Source: an uncultured Flavobacteriales bacterium
GTDB taxonomy: Bacteria > Bacteroidota > Bacteroidia > Flavobacteriales_F > PHOS-HE28
Assembly: GCA_937872175.1 (NCBI GenBank)
Contig: CALMPI010000042.1
Location: 23,989-87,988, forward strand
Direction of reading: 5' to 3'
Length of the DNA stretch: 64,000 nucleotides
The notes under the pieces were generated by a model, which was not told the DNA's origin, searched no databases, and saw only the letters and a list, made by a program, of their open reading frames with translations. The position numbers were made by a program, and so were the translations under genes. Shown here piece after piece: positions 8,965 to 16,873 of the stretch (position 1 is the first letter of the stretch; every line of letters starts with the position of its first letter).

Positions 8965-9079
8965 AGCAGGAGCAGGGGCAGCAGCAGGAGCAGGGGCCGT
9001 GCCTTCGCCGAAGGCTTCGGCAGGCGGAGCAGGAGCAGGGGTTGCAGCTTGGCCTTCGCCAGAGGCTGCGGCAGGCGGG
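8965..9079. repeat. Short tandem and direct repeats (AGCAGGAGCAGGGG)
   Basis: The 14-mer AGCAGGAGCAGGGG occurs three times (8965-8978, 8983-8996, 9028-9041). The second and third copies are each followed by a related block running from GGCCTTCGCC-like sequence to GGCAGGCGG, so about 45-50 bp are duplicated. I see no coding sense; it fills the gap between the 73- and 203-residue genes. Confidence 0.75.
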
Positions 9080-9087
9080 CCGGGTCG

Positions 9088-9699
9088 CTAGACCGCGCGG
9101 CGGAGCAACGGAGCCGGGTGGGGACCGCTCTCGCGCACCCCACGGGCCCGGTCCCATTCCACCAGCAGTCGTCCGTGGCGGTCCAGGAGGGTGATCCGTT
9201 CGGCCATGGGCTTCACGGCCGTGCCGTCCCGCGGGGTCAGGATCACATGGAGGGGGATCGGGAGCGGCTTGCCATGGTCGGCGGCGGGGCGGCCCTCCCA
9301 AGGGCGGATCTCGATCATGCGCGGCAGGTGGCCCGGTTGCACCAGCACCAGGCGGATGGCGACATCCTCCGGCAGCTGCAGCGCGAAACGGCCCTCGTCG
9401 TCGGTATCGATCACCTGCGCAAGCCGTTCGTTCAGCACGATGCTCACGGCACAGGGATGGTCGTTGAGGCCTTCCACCTGGCCGCGCACCTGCAGCGGAC
9501 CGGACACTGACCGGGGCCGCCAGTCATCCCGGTCCAGGTCGTCGAGCGCCTTGCGGATCACGCTGAAGGGCGGGATCGTGGGGTCGGCGTTCGCCGTGGA
9601 GCGGCTCCACGGCCAGCCAGGACCGCTGCGGGCGATGCGGCGCTTGAGGGTCTCCAGGAAGGGGTGCATGGGCGTGGCGGATCGGCTTCGGGGCGTCAT
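9088..9699 (-). CDS. Hypothetical protein with carboxypeptidase-regulatory-like beta domain
   Basis: The 203-residue product has no signal peptide or membrane helix. Its middle (VRGQVEGLNDHPCAVSIVLN, then TDDEGRFALQLPEDVAIRLV and PGHLPRMIEI) resembles the beta-sandwich of carboxypeptidase-regulatory/CNA-B-like domains common in Bacteroidota, so fold but not function is suggested. It starts 23 bp after the stop of the 191-residue gene and is probably cotranscribed with it. ATG 9699 was chosen; ATG 9669 (MHPFLETLKRR) is equally possible and would remove 10 residues. Confidence 0.6.
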   Translation of the reverse strand: MTPRSRSATPMHPFLETLKRRIARSGPGWPWSRSTANADPTIPPFSVIRKALDDLDRDDWRPRSVSGPLQVRGQVEGLNDHPCAVSIVLNERLAQVIDTDDEGRFALQLPEDVAIRLVLVQPGHLPRMIEIRPWEGRPAADHGKPLPIPLHVILTPRDGTAVKPMAERITLLDRHGRLLVEWDRARGVRESGPHPAPLLRRAV

Positions 9700-9722
9700 A
9701 CGGCGGCTGGGCGTCAAGGGGT

Positions 9723-10298
9723 TCACTGCTTGGCCTCTGCGCGCTGGGTCTCCACCCAGGCGGCCAGCTCCATCGTCGGGTCCACGAAGGGCGCGGCCTC
9801 GCGGCGCACGCGCTTCACCGGGGCGGCCGCAGGGCTTTCCGCAGGCACCAACCGGGCCGTACGCAGGTGCTCGTAGCCGAAGTCGCCTTCCTTGCTGTTG
9901 AAGGCGATGAGGCCAACCGGACCGTCGTAGCGCATGGGCCCTTCGGCCGGCTGGGCGAGCAGGCTCACCTGGAAGTGGAAGAGGAAGTCCTTGCGGGGCT
10001 GCACATCGCCCGGCAGGCGCGTGTCGAACACCAGCTCCTTGGCGATGGTGCCCGGCCGCTCGAAGCTCAGGCGGTATTCGTGGCCCAGGGGCAGGTCCAG
10101 CTGGAACTGCGCCAGGCCCTGCTCCATGCGGGTGAAGGCCGCGCCGTCCTGCAACACCGTCAGGGTGGCGCCCGTGAGGGCTTCGCTGCTCAGCACCTTG
10201 CCGTCGATGCGGAGGATGCGGGCCTCCTCGGCGTGCGCGGCGGCAGTGCACAGGCTGGCGGCGAGGGCGAGCTGGCGGAGGGTGGCGGTGGTGGTCAT
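9723..10298 (-). CDS. Secreted beta-sandwich protein of unknown function (191 aa)
   Basis: A signal peptide (MTTTATLRQLALAASLCTAA, cleavage near AHAEE) precedes a beta-rich domain (RILRIDGKVLSSEALTGATL, LPLGHEYRLSFERPGTIAKE, LVFDTRLPGD) that resembles regulatory beta-sandwich domains of Bacteroidota envelope proteins. The tail APFVDPTMELAAWVETQRAE is shared with the 73-residue protein at 8594-8815. The start was set at the signal peptide; an upstream in-frame ATG would add 15 residues. It lies between the TPR histidine kinase and its presumed LytTR regulator. Function unknown. Confidence 0.75.
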   Translation of the reverse strand: MTTTATLRQLALAASLCTAAAHAEEARILRIDGKVLSSEALTGATLTVLQDGAAFTRMEQGLAQFQLDLPLGHEYRLSFERPGTIAKELVFDTRLPGDVQPRKDFLFHFQVSLLAQPAEGPMRYDGPVGLIAFNSKEGDFGYEHLRTARLVPAESPAAAPVKRVRREAAPFVDPTMELAAWVETQRAEAKQ

Positions 10299-10420
10299 GG
10301 CCTTGGGCGTTGAGGGTTCCGTGTCGTTGGTGACCCAAAGCAAGCCCCAGGGGCGGGGGGTGGGTGAGCCCCGGTGAGCAGGTGGCGGGGGGGAGGGCGC
10401 AAGTGGCGGGAGGGAGCACG
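10299..10420. repeat. Leader repeat, copy 2 (related to 8816-8937)
   Basis: This is the second copy of the leader described at 8816-8937. It keeps TCGTTGGTGACCCAAAGCAA, GTGAGCAGGTGGCG and GCAAGTGGCGGGAGGGAGCA in the same order and at about the same distance from the start codon. It begins the 563-bp non-coding stretch 10299-10861. Confidence 0.75.
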
Positions 10421-10439
10421 CGGAGCAGTTCCTACCCGT

Positions 10440-10845
10440 TACTGCGCGGCGTGGGTTGGTGTGCAGTGCGCCGTGGCAGTCTCCCCAAGGTCAGCGGGAC
10501 AGCAACCAGGGAGATCGCTTCGCCCGCGGAGCGGGGCGGCGAGGCAGGAGCAGGAAGGATGAAGGAACAAGGAGGAAAAAAGCCAGGAAGAAAGATGGCT
10601 GGCGACCTGACGACGGCGGTGGACGATCACACACGCGGAGGGCGCAGAGGACGCAGAGCATATCCGCATCGTCACTGCGAGGCGCTGCGATGGACCGGTG
10701 GGTGGAGCGCCGTGGCAGTCTCCCGGAGATGGGCTGGAGCACATACCGGGGAGATCGCTTCGGCGGCAAATGCCCGCCTCGCGAAGACGTGTTCGAGAGG
10801 GGAGATCGCTTCGCCCGCAGAGCCTGGCTCGTGAGGACGTGTGTG
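10440..10845. repeat. Interspersed repeat cluster (GTGGCAGTCTCCC / GGGAGATCGCTTCGC)
   Basis: GCGCCGTGGCAGTCTCCC occurs twice (10468-10485, 10707-10724) and GGGAGATCGCTTCG three times (10509, 10749, 10800). The two motifs are imperfect inverted versions of one another and sit as convergent pairs. Copy 2 is preceded by CATCGTCACTGCGAGGCGC. This layout resembles the widespread bacterial intergenic repeats of the form CGTCATTGCGAGG...GCAATCTC...GAGATTGCTTCG. CTCG-GA-GACGTGT also occurs twice near 10779 and 10828. No gene is visible here. Confidence 0.75.
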
Positions 10846-10861
10846 GAGGGTCGTTCAACCG

Positions 10862-13066
10862 CTACCCATCCCTCAACAACGGCATCTCCACCTCCACGCG
10901 TGTGCCGGTGGGACGGTCCACATAGCGGAAGCCGGCGTGGCCGCCGTGCTGCTTCTGCACCAGATCGAGGCGGCTGCGCGTGATGGCCGTGCCGAGCGAG
11001 GTCTTCTTGGTGGGCTGCTCGGGCGCGGCGGCCTTGGGGGCGTGGCGCCCCACACCATCGTCCTCGATGATCCACAGCAGCTGGCTGCCGCGCGGCTCCA
11101 CGGTGAGGGTGATGTGGCCTTTGCCCTCCATGTGGGTGACGCCGTGCCAGATGGCGTTCTCCACGAAAGGCTGCACCACCAGGGGTGGCACCTGCACGTC
11201 CTGCGGGTCGATGTCGGGGTGCACGTGGATGGTGAAATCGAACTTCTCCTGGAGGCGGCGGCGCTCGAGGTCCATGTAGCCGCGCAGGGTCTCCAGGTCG
11301 TCGTGCAGGGGCACGGTGGCGTGGCGGCTGTTCTCCAGCACGCTGCGCATCACGCGGGCGAAGCGGGTGAGGTAGGAGCCGGCCGTATCGGGGTCGTTGC
11401 GCTGGATGTAGGCGTTGATGGAGTTGAGGGCGTTGAAGATGAAGTGGGGGTTCATCTGGCTGCGCAGGGCCTGGGTCTCCAGGTGGGCGGCCTCCTTCTC
11501 GAAGCGTTCGCGGCGGCGCTTGCGGTCGGTGCGGAACCAGAGGGCGCCGCCCACGAGCAACAACAGGCCACCGCCGCCCACGGCCCAGGCCCGGGCCCGA
11601 TTGCGGTCGGCGCGCAGGGCTTCGATGGTGCGGGCGGCTTCCAGTTCATCCAGCTCGCTGGCGTGCCGCAGGCTGTCGGAGAGCTGCTGTTTGTTGAAGG
11701 TGTGCAGCATGTCACGCTGGGTGAGCTGCCGTGTGGTCCGGTCGTTCGCGATGCTGTCGCGCAACATCACCCAGGTCTCGTGGTAGCGCAGGGCCTCCAT
11801 GCCGCGTCCCTGCGCCTTGTAGGCCTGATGGAGGCAGCTGCAGGCTTCCATCCGCACGTCCCGGTTGTGATGGACCTGGGCGAGCTGCTCACCTTGGGCG
11901 CAGTACCTGACGGCTTCGGCGGTACGCGCAAGGGCCAGTTCGGTCAACCCCAGCCCGATGAGCGACAGGGCCTCGCCCGGTGCGTCGCCCAGTTCGCGCG
12001 CGAGCTGAGCCGCTTCGTTCAGGAGGTCCATCGCCTCACCGGTGCGCTGCTGCGCGCGACGCACGGCGGCCAGGTCACGCAGCGGCCGGCCCATCACATC
12101 GCGTGCGTCCGCGGTGCGCACCAGGTCCACGGTCCCCTCGAGCACCAAGGCGGCGCTGTCCACCGCACCGCGTGCCAGCAGCATGGAACCCAGGGTGGTG
12201 CCCGCCGTCATCATGCCCTGGCGATAGCCGACCTCGGTATAGATCGCGAAGGCCTTTTGTTGCAGGGCGTAGGCTTCGTCATGCTCTCCGAGCGCGTTCT
12301 TCAGCGCGCTGATCCCGGTGTAGCAGGTGGCCACGCCCTTCCGATCGCCGAGCCGTTCCATGATGGCCAGGCTGCGGTAGGTGAGGTCGATGGCCTCGCC
12401 GATGCGGCCCAGCTCGGCGTTCGCGTTGGCCATGTTGCCGTAGCCAGCGGCCTCCATGTCCTCCATCCTCAGGCGCGCCGCCACCTCGGCCACCGCACCG
12501 TAGTACACCAGGGCGCTGTCGTAGGCGCCCTGCATCTCGTGCAGAAGGCCGAGGCCGTTCAGGGCGTACACGGTGCCCCCTTCATCGTTGGCGAGCCCAT
12601 GCTCGGCGATGCAGCGCCGGTAGGCGGTGACCGCTTCGTTCATGCGGCCGGCGTTCTTGTGCACGATGCCGAGGCTGCTCAGGGTGGCCCCGGCACCCTT
12701 GTGGCCCACACTGTCGCCCACCTGGAGGTAGAGATCCAACGCGCGTTCCAGGTGGAGCCGGGCCCGGTCGTTGTCGCGTTGCAGGATCGCGGCGATCCCG
12801 AGGTCGCGTTCGGCCAGCGCGGTCATCAGGGTGTCCTTCGCCACCAAGGCCTCGGCCCGCATGCGTTCCGCCAGGGTCCTGCTGCTGTCGACATCGTGCG
12901 CGCGCAGTTCGTGGATCAGCAGGTGGAGTGACGTCAAGCGCTCACGCGCGCTCAGCCGGGCATCCTGATAGCGCGCCCATAGCGAGTCCGTGGTGCCTGC
13001 CATCGCGGACACGGTGCACACGCCCACCAGCACGGCACAGACCAGGGAACGGGGCACGCGGCTCAC
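10862..13066 (-). CDS. TPR-containing LytS/YehU-type sensor histidine kinase
   Basis: The 734-residue kinase has a signal peptide (MSRVPRSLVCAVLVGVCTVS), a long periplasmic helical region of TPR-like repeats (for example GATLSSLGIVHKNAGRMNEA, YALNGLGLLHEMQGAYDSAL), one transmembrane helix (ARAWAVGGGGLLLLVGGALW) and a cytoplasmic His_kinase domain. The phospho-acceptor is H541 in SQMNPHFIFNALNSIN; the ATP-binding part shows VPPLVVQPFVENAIWHG and IEDDGVG. Family members phosphorylate LytTR regulators; the nearest is at 7736-8491 on the same strand. The 563 bp after its stop codon hold repeats. Confidence 0.93.
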   Translation of the reverse strand: MSRVPRSLVCAVLVGVCTVSAMAGTTDSLWARYQDARLSARERLTSLHLLIHELRAHDVDSSRTLAERMRAEALVAKDTLMTALAERDLGIAAILQRDNDRARLHLERALDLYLQVGDSVGHKGAGATLSSLGIVHKNAGRMNEAVTAYRRCIAEHGLANDEGGTVYALNGLGLLHEMQGAYDSALVYYGAVAEVAARLRMEDMEAAGYGNMANANAELGRIGEAIDLTYRSLAIMERLGDRKGVATCYTGISALKNALGEHDEAYALQQKAFAIYTEVGYRQGMMTAGTTLGSMLLARGAVDSAALVLEGTVDLVRTADARDVMGRPLRDLAAVRRAQQRTGEAMDLLNEAAQLARELGDAPGEALSLIGLGLTELALARTAEAVRYCAQGEQLAQVHHNRDVRMEACSCLHQAYKAQGRGMEALRYHETWVMLRDSIANDRTTRQLTQRDMLHTFNKQQLSDSLRHASELDELEAARTIEALRADRNRARAWAVGGGGLLLLVGGALWFRTDRKRRRERFEKEAAHLETQALRSQMNPHFIFNALNSINAYIQRNDPDTAGSYLTRFARVMRSVLENSRHATVPLHDDLETLRGYMDLERRRLQEKFDFTIHVHPDIDPQDVQVPPLVVQPFVENAIWHGVTHMEGKGHITLTVEPRGSQLLWIIEDDGVGRHAPKAAAPEQPTKKTSLGTAITRSRLDLVQKQHGGHAGFRYVDRPTGTRVEVEMPLLRDG

Positions 13067-13087
13067 CCGCCCAAGGTAACCGGACGT

Positions 13088-13786
13088 TCAGCCCACCTGC
13101 AACTTGAAGCCCACGCCGTGCACGTTCACGATCTGCACCGAGGCATCCGCCTTCAGGTACTTCCGCAGCCGGCTGATGAACACGTCGAGGCTGCGGCCGA
13201 GGAAGTAGGTATCGTCGCCCCACACCATGTTGAGCACCAGTTCCCGCGGGAGCACCTGGTCCTGGTGCATGCACAGCAGGCGCAGGACGTCGGCCTCCTT
13301 GCGGGTGAGCTTGCGGTCGCCGCCGGGATGCTTCAGGCTCAGGTCGCGATGATCGAAGAGGTAGCTGCCCAGCTCGAACCGTTCGCGCTGACGCTTGTCC
13401 TCGCCCTTGCCCTTGGTGCGGCGCAGGATGGCCTCGATGCGCAGCACGAGCTCCTCATGGCTGAACGGTTTGGTGAGGTAGTCGTCGCCGCCGGCCTTGA
13501 AACCCGCGATGCGGTCCTCCGTCTGGCTCTTGGCCGTGAGGAAGACGATCGGCACCTGTTCGTTGGTGATGCGGATGTCCTCCGCCAGGCTGAAGCCGTC
13601 CTTCTGGGGCAGCATCACGTCCAGCACGCAGAGGTCATAGGTGTGGCTGTTGAAGTAGCGGAGCCCCTCCTTGCCGTCGCGGCACAGGTGCACCGTGTAG
13701 CCCTTGCGGGCCAGGGCGTCCTGGATGACGAAGCCCAGGTTGGGGTCGTCCTCCACCAGCAGGATGTGGCCTTTGCTGTCGCTCAT
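13088..13786 (-). CDS. OmpR-family response regulator (RprY-like)
   Basis: This 232-residue DNA-binding regulator has a receiver (acidic pair E12-D13-D14, phospho-acceptor D56 in LCVLDVMLP, K106 in YLTKPF) and a winged-helix effector domain (LTRKEADVLRLLCMHQDQVL, SLDVFISRLRKYLK, IVNVHGVGFKL). It shares an ATG/TGA overlap of 4 bp with the upstream kinase gene, so the pair is cotranscribed and cognate. The pair resembles Bacteroides RprX/RprY; that assignment is by general likeness only. Confidence 0.94.
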   Translation of the reverse strand: MSDSKGHILLVEDDPNLGFVIQDALARKGYTVHLCRDGKEGLRYFNSHTYDLCVLDVMLPQKDGFSLAEDIRITNEQVPIVFLTAKSQTEDRIAGFKAGGDDYLTKPFSHEELVLRIEAILRRTKGKGEDKRQRERFELGSYLFDHRDLSLKHPGGDRKLTRKEADVLRLLCMHQDQVLPRELVLNMVWGDDTYFLGRSLDVFISRLRKYLKADASVQIVNVHGVGFKLQVG

Positions 13787-15114
13787 GGGGATGGGGTGTG
13801 GCGGGGAAGGAGCAGGGTGAACCGGCTGCCCTTGCCGGGTTCGCTGTGCACACGCACCGAACCCTGGTGCGCCTTGATCACCTGTTGCACATGATGAAGG
13901 CCCAGGCCGAAGCCTTTGACGTCGTGCACGTTGCCGGTGGGCACGCGGTAGAACCGCTCGAAGACGTGCCGCAGATGCTCACGGGCGATGCCGATGCCGT
14001 GGTCGGCCACCTCCACCGCCACATCGCCGCCATCCTCCCGCGTGGACACGGTGATCCGCGGCGGATCGGTGCTGTACTTGATGGCATTGTCCACCAGGTT
14101 GGCCAGCGCGTTGGAGAGGTGCACGCGATCGCCTTTCACCATGGGCTGCGTGGCACGCAGGTCGAGCGCGAACTCTCCTTTCCGTTCCTCCAACACCAGG
14201 GTGAAGGACGCGGTCACCTCGCGGATGAGCGCATGCAGGTCGACGAGCTCGGTCCTCAGGGATGGGCCGTCGCGTTCCAGCGTGGTGAGCTGCAGCACGC
14301 GATCCACCTGGGCCCGCAGGCGTTCGGTCTCGCTCCGGATGATGCGGGCGTAGGCCGCCAGCCGGTCCGGCTCGCGCACGATGGCCGGGTCGGCGATCAC
14401 CTCGCTGCTGAGCGCGATGGTGCTGATCGGCGTCTTCAGCTCGTGCGTCATGTTGCCGATGAAGTCGTTCTTCATCTCGCTCAGGCGCTTCTGCCGCATG
14501 ATCATCCATACGCTGTAGGCGAAGAAGCCGAAGACGATGAGGGTGACGATGGCCGGGTAGATCCACGTGCCGCTGCTCGCCGGCTCGGGGCTCCACAGGG
14601 CGCTGTGCCGCCGGGGGAAGTACACTCCGAAGTAGTGACCGTCCTTGTCCAACTTCATCAGCTCCGAATGGGTGGTGTCCGCCGGCACGGAGTCCAGGCC
14701 CACATAGTTGCCGTACACGATGGAATCGGTGAAGCAGTCATAGATGCCGTATTCGAAGTCCTCGCTGATGCCCCTGCGCTGGAACTCCTTCTTCAGCATG
14801 GATTCGAGCAGGTAGGGGTGGAGCGTGTCGTTGATGGTGACCACGAAGTAGTTGGGCCGCTCCTGCTTCACGGCGTCGAACAGGTCGGAGGGGTCCTTGT
14901 TGATCGACAGGATGCGCTCGGTGACGTCGGTGAGCGCGATCACCACACGGTCGTTGAACTGCTTGTCGAGCTGCACCTGCTGCTGGCGCTGCAGGGTGAG
15001 CTGCTCGCGCTGCATGCGGAAGGCGCGGTCCAGCCACAGGATCTGGATGAGCACCACGCCCACCACGCTCAACGTGGCAAGGATCACCAAGGTGGCCAGT
15101 CCGCGGCGCTTCAT
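13783..15114 (-). CDS. Sensor histidine kinase (RprX-like)
   Basis: The 443-residue inner-membrane kinase has a transmembrane helix at about residues 8-28, a periplasmic sensor region (about 29-184) and a second helix (about 185-206). The HisKA helix carries H224 in NMTHELKTPIST, followed by the ATPase motifs LVDNAIKYS, VADHGIGI and GFGLGLHHVQ. The periplasmic part has two cysteine-poor halves and resembles no ligand domain I can name. It overlaps the response regulator by 4 bp and is divergent from the glycosyltransferase, with 63 bp between starts. Confidence 0.94.
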   Translation of the reverse strand: MKRRGLATLVILATLSVVGVVLIQILWLDRAFRMQREQLTLQRQQQVQLDKQFNDRVVIALTDVTERILSINKDPSDLFDAVKQERPNYFVVTINDTLHPYLLESMLKKEFQRRGISEDFEYGIYDCFTDSIVYGNYVGLDSVPADTTHSELMKLDKDGHYFGVYFPRRHSALWSPEPASSGTWIYPAIVTLIVFGFFAYSVWMIMRQKRLSEMKNDFIGNMTHELKTPISTIALSSEVIADPAIVREPDRLAAYARIIRSETERLRAQVDRVLQLTTLERDGPSLRTELVDLHALIREVTASFTLVLEERKGEFALDLRATQPMVKGDRVHLSNALANLVDNAIKYSTDPPRITVSTREDGGDVAVEVADHGIGIAREHLRHVFERFYRVPTGNVHDVKGFGLGLHHVQQVIKAHQGSVRVHSEPGKGSRFTLLLPRHTPSP

Positions 15115-15177
15115 GCTCCGGACAATGTTACAGGTTCACGATCTTGGCCGCCCCTGCGTTAACGATCCTTTCGATCC

Positions 15178-16755
15178 ATGGTCGCTCCCACCTTCTTCCG
15201 CTGGTCGCTCCTGGGCCTGGTGGTGGTGGTGCTGGCCGGCCTCGGCCTCGACCTGATGGAGGTGGACGCGGCCCAGTACGCGGCCATGACGCAGGAGATG
15301 ATGGACAGGGGTGACCTCCTCCATCTGTATTTCCGTGGTGCCGATTATCTGGACAAGCCCCCGCTCCTGTTCTGGAGCGCCACGGTCTCGCACTCGGCGT
15401 TCGGCGTGAACGATTGGAGTTACCGTCTTCCCTCCGTCATGGCCGCCTTCTTCGGCCTGTGGGCCTTGTACCGGTTCACCCTGTTGCACGACGACGCGGA
15501 CTGTGCGCGCCGCTCCGTGCTGGTGATGGGATGCAGCGCGGCCTTCCTGCTGATGACGAACGATGTCCGCACCGACACCCTGCTCACCGCAGCGGTGATC
15601 GGCACCATCTGGACAGGCTCGGTGTGGATGGAGCACCGTCGCTGGTGGGCGCTGGCAGGCTGCGGTGTGGCGCTGGGTGCGGGGCTGCTGGCCAAGGGGC
15701 CCATCGCTGCCGTGGCACCGGCCCTCGCGCTTGGGCTTGACGCCGCCTGGCGCGGTCGATGGTCCCGCCTGTTCGACCCCGCCTGGTCCGTGGTGGCCGC
15801 GATCGCGGGCCTTATGCTGGTGCCCATGCTCATCGGGCTTTACGAACAGCACGGCCTGCATGGCATCCGCTTCTTCTTCTGGGAACAGAGCTTCGGCCGC
15901 ATCACCGGCGAGAACCGCTGGAAGGACGACTCCACTCCGCTCTACTTCCTTCACGAGCTGCCCTGGCTGATGCTGCCTTGGACCCTGTTCCTGGTCGCCG
16001 GGCTGGTCCTTGCGTTCCGCCAGATGAAGGCCGACCGGGAGCGTGTGTCCCTGTTCGGAGGGTTGTCCGTGCTGATCGCCTTGTCGTTCTCGCAGTTCAA
16101 ACTGCCGCACTACATCTATGTGACCCTTCCGCTCTTCGCCGTGCTGGCCGCGCGCGGCATGCGTGACCTCGGCCGGGGATGGTGGCGTGCCCAGCTGGTG
16201 GTGCTCGCCGTGCTGCTCGGCGTGGTCATGGTGCTCTGCGGGTGGTCCTTTGCGTCGCCTCGAGGGGCGGCGTTCGCCGTGGCTGCCGGCCTGGGCATCC
16301 CCTGGGTCCTGCGGGGATGGCGGAAGGCCGCACCGACACCGGTGCTCATCCGCAGCGTGGCGACCCTCCTCCTGGGCGGCCTTGCGCTCAACCTGCATGT
16401 GTACCCCACGCTCCTGTCCTTTCAGGCCAATGCCCACGCTGGCCGTTGGGCCGCTCAGCATGGACTGGGCCCTGACCGGTTCCTTGGGCTGCAAACAGCG
16501 GGTACGGCGCTGGACCGCTACGCGGGCTTTGCCGTGCCCTGGCTCTCCAACGTGGAGGAGGCCGCCCGAGTGATCGGTCCAGGGGTGCACATCTACACGG
16601 ATCCCGCCCACGAAGAAGCCTTGCGCGCCGCTGGTCATGCGCCTGTACGTGTCGCTGCTTGGCCGGATGCCCGGGTGCAGGTGATCGGGCTCGAGTTCCT
16701 TGTACCGGACCGGCGGGGTGCTCTGCTGCACGAGCGAGTGATCCTTCGCTTCTGA
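15178..16755 (+). CDS. ArnT/PMT-like GT-C glycosyltransferase
   Basis: The 525-residue polytopic inner-membrane protein has the GT-C (glycosyltransferase family 39/83-like) layout. A first helix is followed by the acidic loop LMEVDAAQYAAMTQEMMDRG and FRGADYLDKPPLLFW, matching the ArnT motif with catalytic acid and DKPP. Multiple helices follow (LLAKGPIAAVAP is also typical), ending in a small soluble C-terminal domain. These enzymes use polyprenyl-phosphate sugars to modify lipids or proteins on the periplasmic side; the substrate here cannot be told from sequence. Confidence 0.85.
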   Translation: MVAPTFFRWSLLGLVVVVLAGLGLDLMEVDAAQYAAMTQEMMDRGDLLHLYFRGADYLDKPPLLFWSATVSHSAFGVNDWSYRLPSVMAAFFGLWALYRFTLLHDDADCARRSVLVMGCSAAFLLMTNDVRTDTLLTAAVIGTIWTGSVWMEHRRWWALAGCGVALGAGLLAKGPIAAVAPALALGLDAAWRGRWSRLFDPAWSVVAAIAGLMLVPMLIGLYEQHGLHGIRFFFWEQSFGRITGENRWKDDSTPLYFLHELPWLMLPWTLFLVAGLVLAFRQMKADRERVSLFGGLSVLIALSFSQFKLPHYIYVTLPLFAVLAARGMRDLGRGWWRAQLVVLAVLLGVVMVLCGWSFASPRGAAFAVAAGLGIPWVLRGWRKAAPTPVLIRSVATLLLGGLALNLHVYPTLLSFQANAHAGRWAAQHGLGPDRFLGLQTAGTALDRYAGFAVPWLSNVEEAARVIGPGVHIYTDPAHEEALRAAGHAPVRVAAWPDARVQVIGLEFLVPDRRGALLHERVILRF

Positions 16756-16873
16756 AGTCCCTTCCCTTTTTTCCACCCGGCCGTGAACACTCGGCCGAAC
16801 ACTGTGTTTAAGGTTGGTCCAAAAACCCTAAACACCTGCCCTTCGGCAGGAACCCATCCAACCCCTTCCGATC

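Noticed and set aside
10440..10845. Possible CRISPR or small RNA cluster
   Set aside because: The spacing of the repeats is irregular and the motifs occur as inverted pairs, which fits an interspersed repeat rather than CRISPR. No promoter or terminator supports a small RNA.
10841..12931. 696-codon plus-strand frame opposite the TPR kinase
   Set aside because: The minus strand encodes a complete histidine kinase with H, N and G motifs; the plus-strand product has no domain.
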